64,000 nucleotides of DNA from Acidiferrum sp963764675 (GTDB lineage: Bacteria; Acidobacteriota; Terriglobia; Acidiferrales; UBA7541), in NCBI GenBank assembly GCA_963764675.1, contig CAVXTQ010000007.1, positions 620,001 through 684,000 of the forward strand, in the 5' to 3' direction. How positions within the stretch are numbered: position 1 is the first letter of the stretch; the number at the start of each line of letters is the position of its first letter. This document shows, in pieces, positions 1-7,193 of this stretch. A model generated the notes under the pieces. It made no database searches. It was not told where the DNA came from and saw only the letters and a list, made by a program, of their open reading frames with translations. The position numbers were made by a program, and so were the translations under genes.

Positions 1-959
1 AGCAGACCGGCCGAACCCATAAATACCGTGACGGGAAGAACGAACAGCGCAGTGCCGATGCCGAATCGGCGCAGAAATCTTGCGGTGAACAGCAACTGAA
101 ACAACAGCCCCAGCACTCCCGCGTAAAAATAAAAGTTACCAAAAAAAGCAGCCATTACGTCTTTCTTTACCAAGAACTGCTTACCAATCGCCAGGAACTG
201 CCAGTCCGTTAATGTAGTTACCAGCGACGAAATGCAGATTACCGCCGCGATGGCCCGCAAATAAGGCGAGGAGAACAACAGCCGCAAGCTAGCGGACACG
301 TTTCGTTGGGCCGTCTCGGTGGGTCCTCCGGCTGTCCGCCGCGCGTCACCCACCAGCATTCGCCCGCTGCGCCAGACCAAGATCACCAGCCCGGAGCAGA
401 TCAAAACGAACAGCGTCATGGCCAGTAGCAGGCTTTCCGTTCCGAACCGCTTGGCCATGGTGTTGGAAATGAAACCCGCAAAAATCCCTCCCGCAATGCC
501 GCCGGCACCCACCATCCCAAAAACGCGCTTGGCCTCGCGCGTCGTCAGCACGTAATTCGCCAGCGTCCAGATCTGTGTAGCCCCCAGTACGCCGAAGATT
601 TTTACCCAAACGTAAAAGGCAGGAAAAACCCAAATCAGGTGGGAGTAGTAATGGGCCAGCCACCAAAACACCGCGCAAGTAGCGGAGAAAAATAGCATGC
701 TGGCGACGAGCAGATCGCGGAAAACAACACGCCGCGCAATAATCACGTACCCCGCTATGACCACCGCCACCAGCACAGAACTGGCAATTTGCGCGTAGGC
801 CAGCTGACTCGCCTGGAAACGCGACAGGAATAACGCAGCCCCCGCCACGCCGCCGATTTTATAGCTGCCGATGACCAAAAACAGGCAGGCGCACAGAAGG
901 GAGCCACGCCCCAGATCTTCGGGGCGAACGTTCAAAGCACGTTCGATCCACGCTTTCAT
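1..959 (-). CDS. Npt1/Npt2-like (ATP/ADP translocase family) MFS membrane protein, C-terminus outside window
   Basis: The start is an ATG at 959, and about 319 codons stay open to the window edge, so the C-terminus is missing. The protein is a chain of hydrophobic helices. A segment near residues 120-150 (ANYVLTTREAKRVFG followed by a glycine-rich MVGAGGIAGGIFAG stretch) and a later SPYLRAIAAVICISSLVTT stretch resemble the nucleotide transporter-like MFS proteins of the Npt1/Npt2 group. In intracellular parasites such proteins exchange ATP/ADP. In free-living bacteria the substrate is generally unknown, so no substrate is claimed. It is transcribed away from the accessory genes to its right. 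The family call is from remembered motif resemblance only. Confidence 0.7.
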   Translation of the reverse strand, partial: MKAWIERALNVRPEDLGRGSLLCACLFLVIGSYKIGGVAGAALFLSRFQASQLAYAQIASSVLVAVVIAGYVIIARRVVFRDLLVASMLFFSATCAVFWWLAHYYSHLIWVFPAFYVWVKIFGVLGATQIWTLANYVLTTREAKRVFGMVGAGGIAGGIFAGFISNTMAKRFGTESLLLAMTLFVLICSGLVILVWRSGRMLVGDARRTAGGPTETAQRNVSASLRLLFSSPYLRAIAAVICISSLVTTLTDWQFLAIGKQFLVKKDVMAAFFGNFYFYAGVLGLLFQLLFTARFLRRFGIGTALFVLPVTVFMGSAGL

Positions 960-1371
960 CCGCAGAGCCCTCTTTCCTACGCGAGCGAACCTACACCAAA
1001 TGGCATCTGTCTTTCCACCCCTGACACTGCCGGCCTGAGGAGAATTATTGACAGACTATTAGAATCTGGTACACTATTTCGTGAGCGAGAGTGCGACTGC
1101 ACATCTCGCCTTTTTCTTTTGGTGGGCGGGACCTTACTTCGCACCAAGCCTTCTCCGCGAAGCGCTCTCGCGTAAGCCGCCCGTTCCGAGCCCGTTGCGA
1201 CTTGGGTTCCAGCCCTGAAACCCGTCGCAGCTCTTCATCGCGGCTCCTCCGCTCGTCAACAAAAATCTGAAAAGAGGCCCTGGCAGTCTTCGGCGGCTCG
1301 ACCACTTCGCCACGGTGTGTGCGCGATCCCGGGCCTACCGCCGCAAATTGCCGCCTCACTGGATCTCAGCC
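960..1371. other. Intergenic region with promoter and long leader
   Basis: About 410 bases separate the divergent transporter gene from the HNH nuclease gene. I see no credible protein here. A good sigma-70-like promoter lies at 1048-1075. If it drives the HNH gene the mRNA would have a leader of nearly 290 nucleotides. Short inverted segments are present but no recognised riboswitch or sRNA. Confidence 0.4.
1048..1075 (+). promoter_or_regulatory. Sigma-70-like promoter (TTGACA-16-TACACT)
   Basis: A perfect -35 hexamer TTGACA is followed after 16 bases by TACACT, in an AT-rich patch of otherwise GC-rich DNA. It points toward the HNH nuclease gene. It is a sequence match only and has no experimental support. 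Confidence 0.55.
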
Positions 1372-2157
1372 ATGAAAAAGAAAGAATTGAAGGCCGCACA
1401 AGTCTGGAAAGACTTCGAGGACCTTCTCGTGCCGCGGCTACGCCTCTCCGTCATCGACCGCGCTATCTATTCTCATCTCCTGCGGCATAGCCGCCTCGAA
1501 GGCAAGCTCCGCCTCCAGTTTTCCATTCTGTGGCTCGCACGCGCGATCCATGTTACTGGCGGGCCGACGCGGGAGGCCGTGCGCCGGCTCGTCGGCCATG
1601 GCGTTCTGCGTCTGGTCGAACGCAGCAAAGCGGGACACGTCGTGGAAGTAAGGCTGCCCGACGAGATTCGAGCCGTGAGGCTCAATCGAAGTGAGGGCCG
1701 GGACGCCAGGGAAGGCGGTGCGGGCGGCTGTGCGACGGTTAGCCTCGAGGAGGCGGACTTTCTACAAGACCGAGCGCTGCGAGAGGCTATCCACGCGCGC
1801 GAGGGCGGCCAATGCTTCTATTGCTTGCGCCGGACTACGCCGACGGTGAAGTGTCTGGACCACGTCGTGCCGCGGGCGAAGTTGGGACGCAATTCCTACC
1901 GCAATCTGGTCTCGAGCTGCCTGGAGTGCAACTCGCAGAAAGGGGAGCGCCCCGCCGGGGATTTTCTCCGCAGGCTCTACCGCGAGGGCCGCTTGACCGC
2001 TGCCGAGCTCACCGTCCGCCTCCGCGCCCTCGACGCCCTCGCCTCCGGCAAGCTCCGCCCGCCCCTCCCCGGCGCCACGAACCCGCTGTCACATCGAGGC
2101 CGTCCCAAGCTTCAGTCAACGCCCCGTGCTACCAACGCCACGCGGCGGCCAGCCTGA
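1372..2157 (+). CDS. Winged-helix-like plus HNH endonuclease domain protein
   Basis: The protein has 261 residues from ATG 1372; a longer frame opens upstream, but the MKKKEL start is the natural one. Residues about 10-100 look like a winged helix-turn-helix (helical, ending in a basic strand pair). Residues 145-199 form a classic HNH/McrA-like nuclease module: C148-x2-C151, D163-H164 and C183-x2-C186-N187, with two CxxC knuckles binding a structural zinc and the DH pair starting the beta-beta-alpha-metal fold. HNH proteins cut DNA in phage, restriction and mobile contexts. The DNA-binding-like N-terminus could target or regulate it. It sits immediately upstream of a toxin-antitoxin pair, which fits a defence or mobile island. 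The HNH call is firm; the role is unknown. Confidence 0.75.
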   Translation: MKKKELKAAQVWKDFEDLLVPRLRLSVIDRAIYSHLLRHSRLEGKLRLQFSILWLARAIHVTGGPTREAVRRLVGHGVLRLVERSKAGHVVEVRLPDEIRAVRLNRSEGRDAREGGAGGCATVSLEEADFLQDRALREAIHAREGGQCFYCLRRTTPTVKCLDHVVPRAKLGRNSYRNLVSSCLECNSQKGERPAGDFLRRLYREGRLTAAELTVRLRALDALASGKLRPPLPGATNPLSHRGRPKLQSTPRATNATRRPA

Positions 2158-2165
2158 CAGTTCCA

Positions 2166-2200
2166 TGATACTGTGACATATAGTAGAATTGTGACAGTAC
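2166..2200 (+). promoter_or_regulatory. Probable promoter/operator of the AbrB-PIN toxin-antitoxin operon
   Basis: Just upstream of the antitoxin there are two TGTGACA words 18 bases apart (from 2172 and 2190). The outer halves also form an imperfect inverted pair (ACTGTGACA / TGTGACAGT) around an AT-rich TATAGTAGAAT core that could serve as a -10 element. Antitoxins of this kind usually autorepress by binding such repeats, so this is a plausible operator. Confidence 0.4.
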
Positions 2201-2214
2201 GGCGCTGAGCTGAC

Positions 2215-2472
2215 ATGACACTGAAAACTCGCATGCGCGTCAACGAAAATGGCCGTGTGGTCATTCCCGCCGCCTTCCGTAAGCGACTCGGAATCCGCGC
2301 GGGAGACGAGGTCGAATTGCGCATTGAAGAGGACGAACTCCGCATCAGCACCTTGCGGCGAAACATCCAGCGTGCTCAGCGCCTGGTCCGCAAGCACGTC
2401 AAGCAGGGCGCCTCACTGGTAAACGAATTGATCGCCGAACGCCGGCAAACGGCCCGTGACGAATCTCCATGA
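2215..2472 (+). CDS. AbrB/MazE/SpoVT-type antitoxin
   Basis: This 85-residue protein has a swapped-hairpin AbrB DNA-binding domain at residues 5-45 (the N-G-R-V-V-I-P, then L-G-I-R-x-G-D-E-V signature). It is followed by a helical, charged C-terminal tail likely to wrap the toxin. It ends inside the start of the PIN toxin gene (ATGA overlap at 2469), the normal arrangement of a VapBC-type operon. It should neutralise the toxin and autoregulate the operon through the repeats upstream. Confidence 0.88.
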   Translation: MTLKTRMRVNENGRVVIPAAFRKRLGIRAGDEVELRIEEDELRISTLRRNIQRAQRLVRKHVKQGASLVNELIAERRQTARDESP

Positions 2473-2855
2473 CTGGCATTGTGCTGGATGCCTCCGCAGT
2501 ATTAGCCCTGCTCAACCAAGAGCGAGGGGCTGAACGGCTGACGCCCGAGCTCCTGCGTGGTGCAGTCATCAGCGCCGTGAATCTCGCCGAGGTACAAAGC
2601 AAGCTTGTCAGCAGGGGAGTAAGTCCGCATGATGCTTGGGAGGCGGCCTTAAGTATCATCGGGGAAGTTGTGCCTTTCGGAAACGAGCACGCCAGGCTCG
2701 CTGGTGATCTCGTGCTCCAGACACGGACCCTCGGCTTGGCTTTGGGTGACCGCGCTTGCCTGGCTCTCGGCCTTTCTTTGCGTGCTCCGGTCTACACCGC
2801 CGATGCTTCTTGGGCCCGACTGAAGATGCCCCTCCGTATCCACGTCATTCGATAA
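2469..2855 (+). CDS. PIN-domain ribonuclease toxin (VapC family)
   Basis: The protein has 128 residues, the usual PIN toxin size. Conserved acidic residues are visible: D8 in the first strand (VLDASAVLALL), E41 in the NLAEV motif, and the D in GDRACLALGL followed by the YTAD near residue 114. Together these form the Mg-dependent nuclease centre. VapC toxins cut tRNA or rRNA when freed from antitoxin. Translation is coupled to the AbrB-type antitoxin by a 4-base overlap. The target RNA cannot be predicted. Confidence 0.9.
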   Translation: MTGIVLDASAVLALLNQERGAERLTPELLRGAVISAVNLAEVQSKLVSRGVSPHDAWEAALSIIGEVVPFGNEHARLAGDLVLQTRTLGLALGDRACLALGLSLRAPVYTADASWARLKMPLRIHVIR

Positions 2856-3147
2856 ATCGTCATTCGCACTCTCGAGCGCCGTCTCGATGTCTGGCAACGG
2901 GAGTTGCGGCGGGAACGCGTCACTACCGAGAAAAAGAAAGTGTGGAAGTACTCCGATCCTTAGCCAGACGCCTGCGGAGTGAGTTAGCGCCGCTGCGCAC
3001 GGCAGCGACAGGCGTGGCGACAGGGGGCCGCAAATCAAGTGAATTAGCCGCGTCGAGGTATTGCCCTTTCGACTTATCTGTGATGGCCTGAAGAAGTTAT
3101 AGCGGGGGCCACCTGTCCCAGGAGAGTGACGCCCAGGGGAGGGTTCG

Positions 3148-3723
3148 ATGTCGTCAAAGCCAGACAGCGAAATAAAAGCAATGCAAGTAACGTTGGAAGT
3201 ATTGGGTGCACTTGATTCGGAAGGGCAGCGAAGGGTATTTACTTGGCTTGCCAACAAGCTAAACCTGGGAAATGGTTGGACATTGCCTGCTGGAAGCGCC
3301 CCGCAGTCTTCGGCATCAAGCCCAGCCGCGGTCTCGAGGCCAGCAGGGGAGCCTACACCAAAAGCGTTCTTCGTCGAAAAGCGACCCACAACGGACGTCG
3401 AGCGCGTGACCTGCTTGGCCTACTATCTGTCGCATTACCGGGGCGCTTCGCAGTACAAGACAAAGGACCTCACGGAGCTCAACAGGGAAGCGGCGCAACC
3501 AAACTTCTCCAACACCGCCGTTGCCGTACGCAACGCAACTGCACAAAACCAGTTTCTCTCACAAGCTGGCGGGGGAAAGAAGCAAATCACTGCGCGAGGC
3601 GAAGCCCTCGTCGAAGCCCTTCCAGACCAAGAGAAGGTCAAGGCGGCGCTCCAGGCAATCCCAGTGCGCGGATATCGTAAGTCGAAACCAACGAAGGTAG
3701 TCAAAACCAAGAGGTCGACGTGA
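3148..3723 (+). CDS. Conserved protein of unknown function, first gene of a coupled pair
   Basis: This 191-residue soluble protein has an N-terminal helical segment (residues 8-40), a Ser/Pro/Ala-rich linker (50-75), and a compact domain at about 80-165. That domain looks helix-turn-helix-like: it reads T-x-D-L-x-E-L-N-R-E-A, then TAVAVRNATAQNQFLSQ, then a glycine-lysine hairpin and a T-A-R-G-E-A-L-V-E-A helix. The tail is strongly basic. Its last codons overlap the GTG start of the next gene, so the two are made together. The context (VapBC, HNH nuclease) suggests a defence or toxin-antitoxin role. That is inference, and no function is known to me. Confidence 0.75.
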   Translation: MSSKPDSEIKAMQVTLEVLGALDSEGQRRVFTWLANKLNLGNGWTLPAGSAPQSSASSPAAVSRPAGEPTPKAFFVEKRPTTDVERVTCLAYYLSHYRGASQYKTKDLTELNREAAQPNFSNTAVAVRNATAQNQFLSQAGGGKKQITARGEALVEALPDQEKVKAALQAIPVRGYRKSKPTKVVKTKRST

Positions 3724-4484
3724 TTCAGGTAGTTCGCAAAGGCCTCGCTCAATTCTACGAGCCAAAGCTGGTTGACGAACTGATCCAAGCATACCTTGAC
3801 ACAAAACGGAATTTCTATCTCGGAAATCTGCGGCCGGCTGAGGTGGAGGGCGGACGCTTCTGCGAGGCTGCGTTCCGCCTTCTGGAGCAGCACGCGAAGG
3901 GAAAATACACGCCACTGGGAAAGCAGCTCAGTACCGAAACGATCCGCACTGAACTAGAGAATGCTGTCGGAAAGCCAGATTCAGTTCGTTTCCACATACC
4001 CCGTTCGCTGAGGGTCGTCTACGACGTACGGAATAAGCGCGACGCGGCTCACCTGGGGGACGGTATCGATCCCAATCTGCAAGATTCAATCCTGGTGGTT
4101 TCAATCATAGACTGGGTGCTGGCAGAATTCGTGAGACTTCACCACGGTGTCTCCGCAAATGAGGCGCAAAGAATTGTCGACTCACTTGTGACGCGTCGAG
4201 CCCCGGTGATCGAGGACTTTGCCGGCTTTCTCAAAGTCTTGAACCCGAAACTCCCTTCGAGCGACCACCAGCTTGTCCTGTTGTATCATCGCGCTGGAGA
4301 AGGGGCCAAATACGAAGAATTACATCGATGGGCGCGCCCGCCCATGCGGGGAAACCTCAGGAGGACACTAGAACAGCTGTCGAACAAACGCGCCTTTCTG
4401 CACTTCGACGGTGCGAAGTATTACATCACCGCCACAGGCATGTATGAAGTCGAGACAAGAAAGATCTACCAAATGCCAGAGTAG
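3720..4484 (+). CDS. HEPN-like plus winged-helix protein of unknown function, second gene of a coupled pair
   Basis: The protein has 254 residues, starting at a GTG that overlaps the upstream stop (GTGA). The N-terminal half is all-helical and contains R104-N105-x5-H111, matching the Rx4-6H motif of HEPN ribonucleases, with the polar residue after the Arg that the family favours. After a linker, residues 180-245 resemble a winged helix (SDHQLVLLYHR, then YEELHRWARPP, a second helix, and an ITATGMYEVE wing). HEPN proteins are common in abortive infection and toxin-antitoxin systems. The long helix spacing here does not exclude a non-catalytic HEPN fold. Family assignment is by motif only. Confidence 0.65.
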   Translation: MIQVVRKGLAQFYEPKLVDELIQAYLDTKRNFYLGNLRPAEVEGGRFCEAAFRLLEQHAKGKYTPLGKQLSTETIRTELENAVGKPDSVRFHIPRSLRVVYDVRNKRDAAHLGDGIDPNLQDSILVVSIIDWVLAEFVRLHHGVSANEAQRIVDSLVTRRAPVIEDFAGFLKVLNPKLPSSDHQLVLLYHRAGEGAKYEELHRWARPPMRGNLRRTLEQLSNKRAFLHFDGAKYYITATGMYEVETRKIYQMPE

Positions 4485-4560
4485 CCTGGACTGGGCTGCA
4501 CCGTCGCCAAACCGGTCTCTGGAGCAACAACCGGAAACCCCACTCACGCCGCGCGTACAC

Positions 4561-4610
4561 TCGACACGATGGATTTTTCGCTTAACGACCATCAAAAACT
4601 GATTCGCGAC
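4561..4610 (+). pseudogene. Near-duplicate of the start of the acyl-CoA dehydrogenase gene
   Basis: These 50 bases match 5741-5790 at 46 positions. They include an ATG and the first 14 codons of the acyl-CoA dehydrogenase. The two differences inside the reading frame are synonymous (Leu and His codons), and the reading then diverges at once. It is a 5-prime remnant, not a working gene. The 1.1 kb between the two copies holds only the kinase gene on the opposite strand. Confidence 0.75.
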
Positions 4611-4673
4611 CCCGCCACGGCGGAGCGAATCCCGCGTGGCCTCGGATGCAAAGATCTAGATAATTCGTGTAGC

Positions 4674-5549
4674 TTACGGAGCAATTGCTCGAGCGAGTGC
4701 CACCAAATCGCCGTTGCTCCAATCGTCCCGCGGCTGCGCCGCCGCGCGAGCGAACGTCCACAGCCGGACGCGTTCGTGATCGACGCCAAGGAGGTCCGCA
4801 AAGCTTCGGATCATTCCGTCGGGGTCCGAACGCAGTCTCGCAGAACAATTGAACAGGTGCTGCGTCGCGTCGTAGGCAGGATCTCCGACGAAGGGCTTTG
4901 GGTCGATGACGAGCCATGGCTGGCGCTCCGCCCGGAGGATGTTGCCTGCGTGCAAGTCGGTAGCCAGCACGAACTCTGTGGGTTCGGTGCGCGGCAACTC
5001 CTTAAAGAGACGCAAACCTTCGCGGACCAGTCCCGTATCGGGCCACTGCTCGATGTGCGCTAGCGTCTCTTCACTCCAATACTCTGCCAAAGCAGACAAA
5101 GGGCGAAAGGGATATTGTGCTGATGGCGCGCGCCACAGACGACGCAGCAAACCTGAAATCACCACGTCCTGCTCGCGCTCCGGCCGCGTGCGCAGCACCG
5201 TCCCTGGCTCGCAACGCTCCAAGAGCATGGCACCCAGATCATCGTCGGCCATGAGTAGTCGCACAGTCGGGTCTCCGTCCCAGAAGCGCAGCCCGTGAAT
5301 TTCGTGTTCTCCCTCGAAATGCGGCATGCCGATCTTCAGTACCGCGGGTGTTCCGTCTGCGCGTACGACTGCAGCCACGTACGAGCAACTCACCTCGTCG
5401 CCATCGAACGGGGCCTCGAGCGTCAGCGACCATCTGTGCTCCAAGTTTCGGAGCGCGTCGGGCAGGCGTTCGAGCCATGCCGCACGCAGTGGGGTCTTGT
5501 GGCAGCTAGCCGCGAGCCCACTTGGGATTCTCAGCGCCATGGCTTTCAT
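4674..5549 (-). CDS. Aminoglycoside/hydroxyurea kinase, APH(6) family
   Basis: The protein has 291 residues with a protein-kinase-like fold. The Brenner-type catalytic loop reads D-L-H-A-G-N-I-L near residue 197 and the metal-binding V-I-D-P-K-P near 215. The N-terminal lobe carries AVLKIG (ATP-binding Lys). Overall order and length fit the APH_6_hur family (streptomycin 6-phosphotransferase and hydroxyurea kinases). These enzymes transfer phosphate from ATP to aminoglycosides, but environmental members often have unknown natural substrates. It is antisense to its neighbours and lies between two copies of the acyl-CoA dehydrogenase start, suggesting it arrived as a unit. A second ATG lies three codons in. 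Confidence 0.85.
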   Translation of the reverse strand: MKAMALRIPSGLAASCHKTPLRAAWLERLPDALRNLEHRWSLTLEAPFDGDEVSCSYVAAVVRADGTPAVLKIGMPHFEGEHEIHGLRFWDGDPTVRLLMADDDLGAMLLERCEPGTVLRTRPEREQDVVISGLLRRLWRAPSAQYPFRPLSALAEYWSEETLAHIEQWPDTGLVREGLRLFKELPRTEPTEFVLATDLHAGNILRAERQPWLVIDPKPFVGDPAYDATQHLFNCSARLRSDPDGMIRSFADLLGVDHERVRLWTFARAAAQPRDDWSNGDLVALARAIAP

Positions 5550-5748
5550 TGTAGCCGCTTCACCAGCTGCGCTGGCGACATCTCGGAGATGGCGCTCGCC
5601 CCCGGTGGCGCGTTGTTAGCGGATGACGGGCTAACTGGAAGTAACGTGCTGTCGGTCACGATTTGCCGAAGCCGCGCAACCCGCGGTCGCTTTCTGCTTC
5701 CCAACGCGACGTGATAGCATCGTATGTACTTCGCGACCTAACGAGACG

Positions 5749-6933
5749 ATGGATTTTTCGCTCAACGACCACCAAAAACTGATTCGCGACACCGTCCGCC
5801 AATTCATGGAGAGTGAAGTGCGGCCGGGCGTGCGGCAGCGCGACCGCGAGGGGCGTTTTCCCACGCAGGAAATCGCCAAGCTGGCGGAACTCGGCTGCTG
5901 CGGCATGCTGGTTCCCGAAGAGTGGGGCGGGCCGGGACTCGATACCGTTTCCTACGTATTAATGCTGGAAGAAGTGGCGCGCGTTGATGCGGCCATGGCC
6001 ACTTCGCTGGGCGTCACCAATTCCGCGGTGCAAGTTCCGCTCCTGGGTTTCGGCACCGAGGCGCAGAAGAAGAAATATCTGCGCCGCCTGGCAAGCGGCG
6101 AGATTCTCGGCGCGTTTTGCCTGACCGAGCCGCAAGCCGGCTCCGACGCGGCCGGCCTTCAGACGCGCGCGGTGCGAGCGCCGAGCCCGCATGTAGCCGC
6201 CGGGCTTCAGCCCGGCGTCGCAGCCGACGGTGTCTACCGGCTGAATGGTACAAAGACCTGGGTCTCGAACGGCAGCGTAGCCGGTGTGTTCCTGGTTTTT
6301 GCGAAGACGGACCCCAACGCCGGCGGAAAGGGCATCACTGCTTTTTTGGTTGAGCCAACGTTCAAAGGTTTTCGCGTCGGACGCCACGAAGAGAAGATGG
6401 GGCAGCATTCTTCTCCGTCGGTCGAGATCGTGCTGAACGATTGCGAAGTCCCCGCAGAGAATCGCCTAGGCGAAGAAGGCCAAGGACTGAAGATCGCGCT
6501 CAGCGCCCTCGACGGCGGCCGCATCGGCATCGGTGCGCTGGCCGTGGGACTCGCGCAAGGCGCGCTCGAAGAATCCGTGAAGTACGCCAAGCAGCGCCGC
6601 GCCTTCGGCAAAACCATCGGCGAGTTCCAGGCGATCCAGTGGATGATCGCCGACATGCAGACGGAGATCGAAGCCGGCCGCGCGCTGGTGCACTACGCGG
6701 CTTGGCTGAAGGACTCCGGCGGCCGCATGGGTGCCGCAGCGTCCAAGGCCAAGCTGTACGCCAGCGAGATGGCGAACCGGGTGGTCGCCAAGGCCGTGCA
6801 GATCCATGGAAGCGTCGGCTATTCGCGCGAGACCGATGTCGAGCGCATGTACCGCGACGCCCGGGTCATCACGATTTACGAGGGGACGAGCGAGGTCCAG
6901 CGCATGATCATCGCGCGGGATTTAGGCTTGTAG
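5749..6933 (+). CDS. Acyl-CoA dehydrogenase
   Basis: The protein has 394 residues, slightly long for the family. All three ACAD regions are visible: an N-terminal helical domain, a middle beta domain (TEPQAGSDAAG FAD motif, then LNGTKTWVSNG), and a C-terminal helical domain ending in the catalytic-Glu signature IYEGTSEVQRMIIARDL. It oxidises acyl-CoA to enoyl-CoA, passing electrons through FAD to ETF. Between the FAD motif and VYRLNGTK lies an extra Pro/Ala-rich stretch encoded by a 20-base perfect palindrome of the same repeat type found just downstream of the gene. The repeat keeps the frame, so the protein is probably still made. Confidence 0.93.
   Translation: MDFSLNDHQKLIRDTVRQFMESEVRPGVRQRDREGRFPTQEIAKLAELGCCGMLVPEEWGGPGLDTVSYVLMLEEVARVDAAMATSLGVTNSAVQVPLLGFGTEAQKKKYLRRLASGEILGAFCLTEPQAGSDAAGLQTRAVRAPSPHVAAGLQPGVAADGVYRLNGTKTWVSNGSVAGVFLVFAKTDPNAGGKGITAFLVEPTFKGFRVGRHEEKMGQHSSPSVEIVLNDCEVPAENRLGEEGQGLKIALSALDGGRIGIGALAVGLAQGALEESVKYAKQRRAFGKTIGEFQAIQWMIADMQTEIEAGRALVHYAAWLKDSGGRMGAAASKAKLYASEMANRVVAKAVQIHGSVGYSRETDVERMYRDARVITIYEGTSEVQRMIIARDLGL
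6193..6217. repeat. Intragenic copy of the GTAG...GGGCTTCAGCCC palindromic repeat
   Basis: A GTAG prefix is followed by a perfect palindrome (CGCCGGGCT, TC loop, AGCCCGGCG at 6198-6217) inside the acyl-CoA dehydrogenase coding sequence. The same core occurs three more times in the 260 bases after the gene. In the protein it is read as an extra loop that ends the FAD-domain strand pair. Confidence 0.8.
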
Positions 6934-7193
6934 GGGCGGGCCCAGTGGCACAGGCACTCCTGCCTGTGCGCGGTGTAAGGATTCGCCTCGGTTGAAGCGT
7001 TCAAGCCGAGCTGCAGTGGCCGGCCTTCAGACCGGTGTTTTTTGGTTTTTCTGTTTTGTAGGCGCTGGGCTTCAGCCCGGCGAACGCGACCTTGTAGCGG
7101 TAGCGGCGGGCTTCAGCCCGCCATCTTCGATGTAAGCAGATCGCCGAACTTAGGTGCGGAGACGCAAAGTTCGCGGAGAAGAGGGATACCGGA
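6934..7193. repeat. Intergenic cluster of palindromic repeats between the acyl-CoA dehydrogenase gene and trpS
   Basis: This gap holds a GCACAGGCA/TGCCTGTGC hairpin (about 6952-6973). Three GGGCTTCAGCCC-type hairpins follow at 7020-7035, 7063-7082 and 7105-7122, the last two preceded by GTAG words. The first of these three is followed by T-runs and could terminate the dehydrogenase transcript. A CGGAGACGC...GCGGAGAAG-style sequence before trpS resembles other dispersed leader repeats in the window. Confidence 0.75.
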
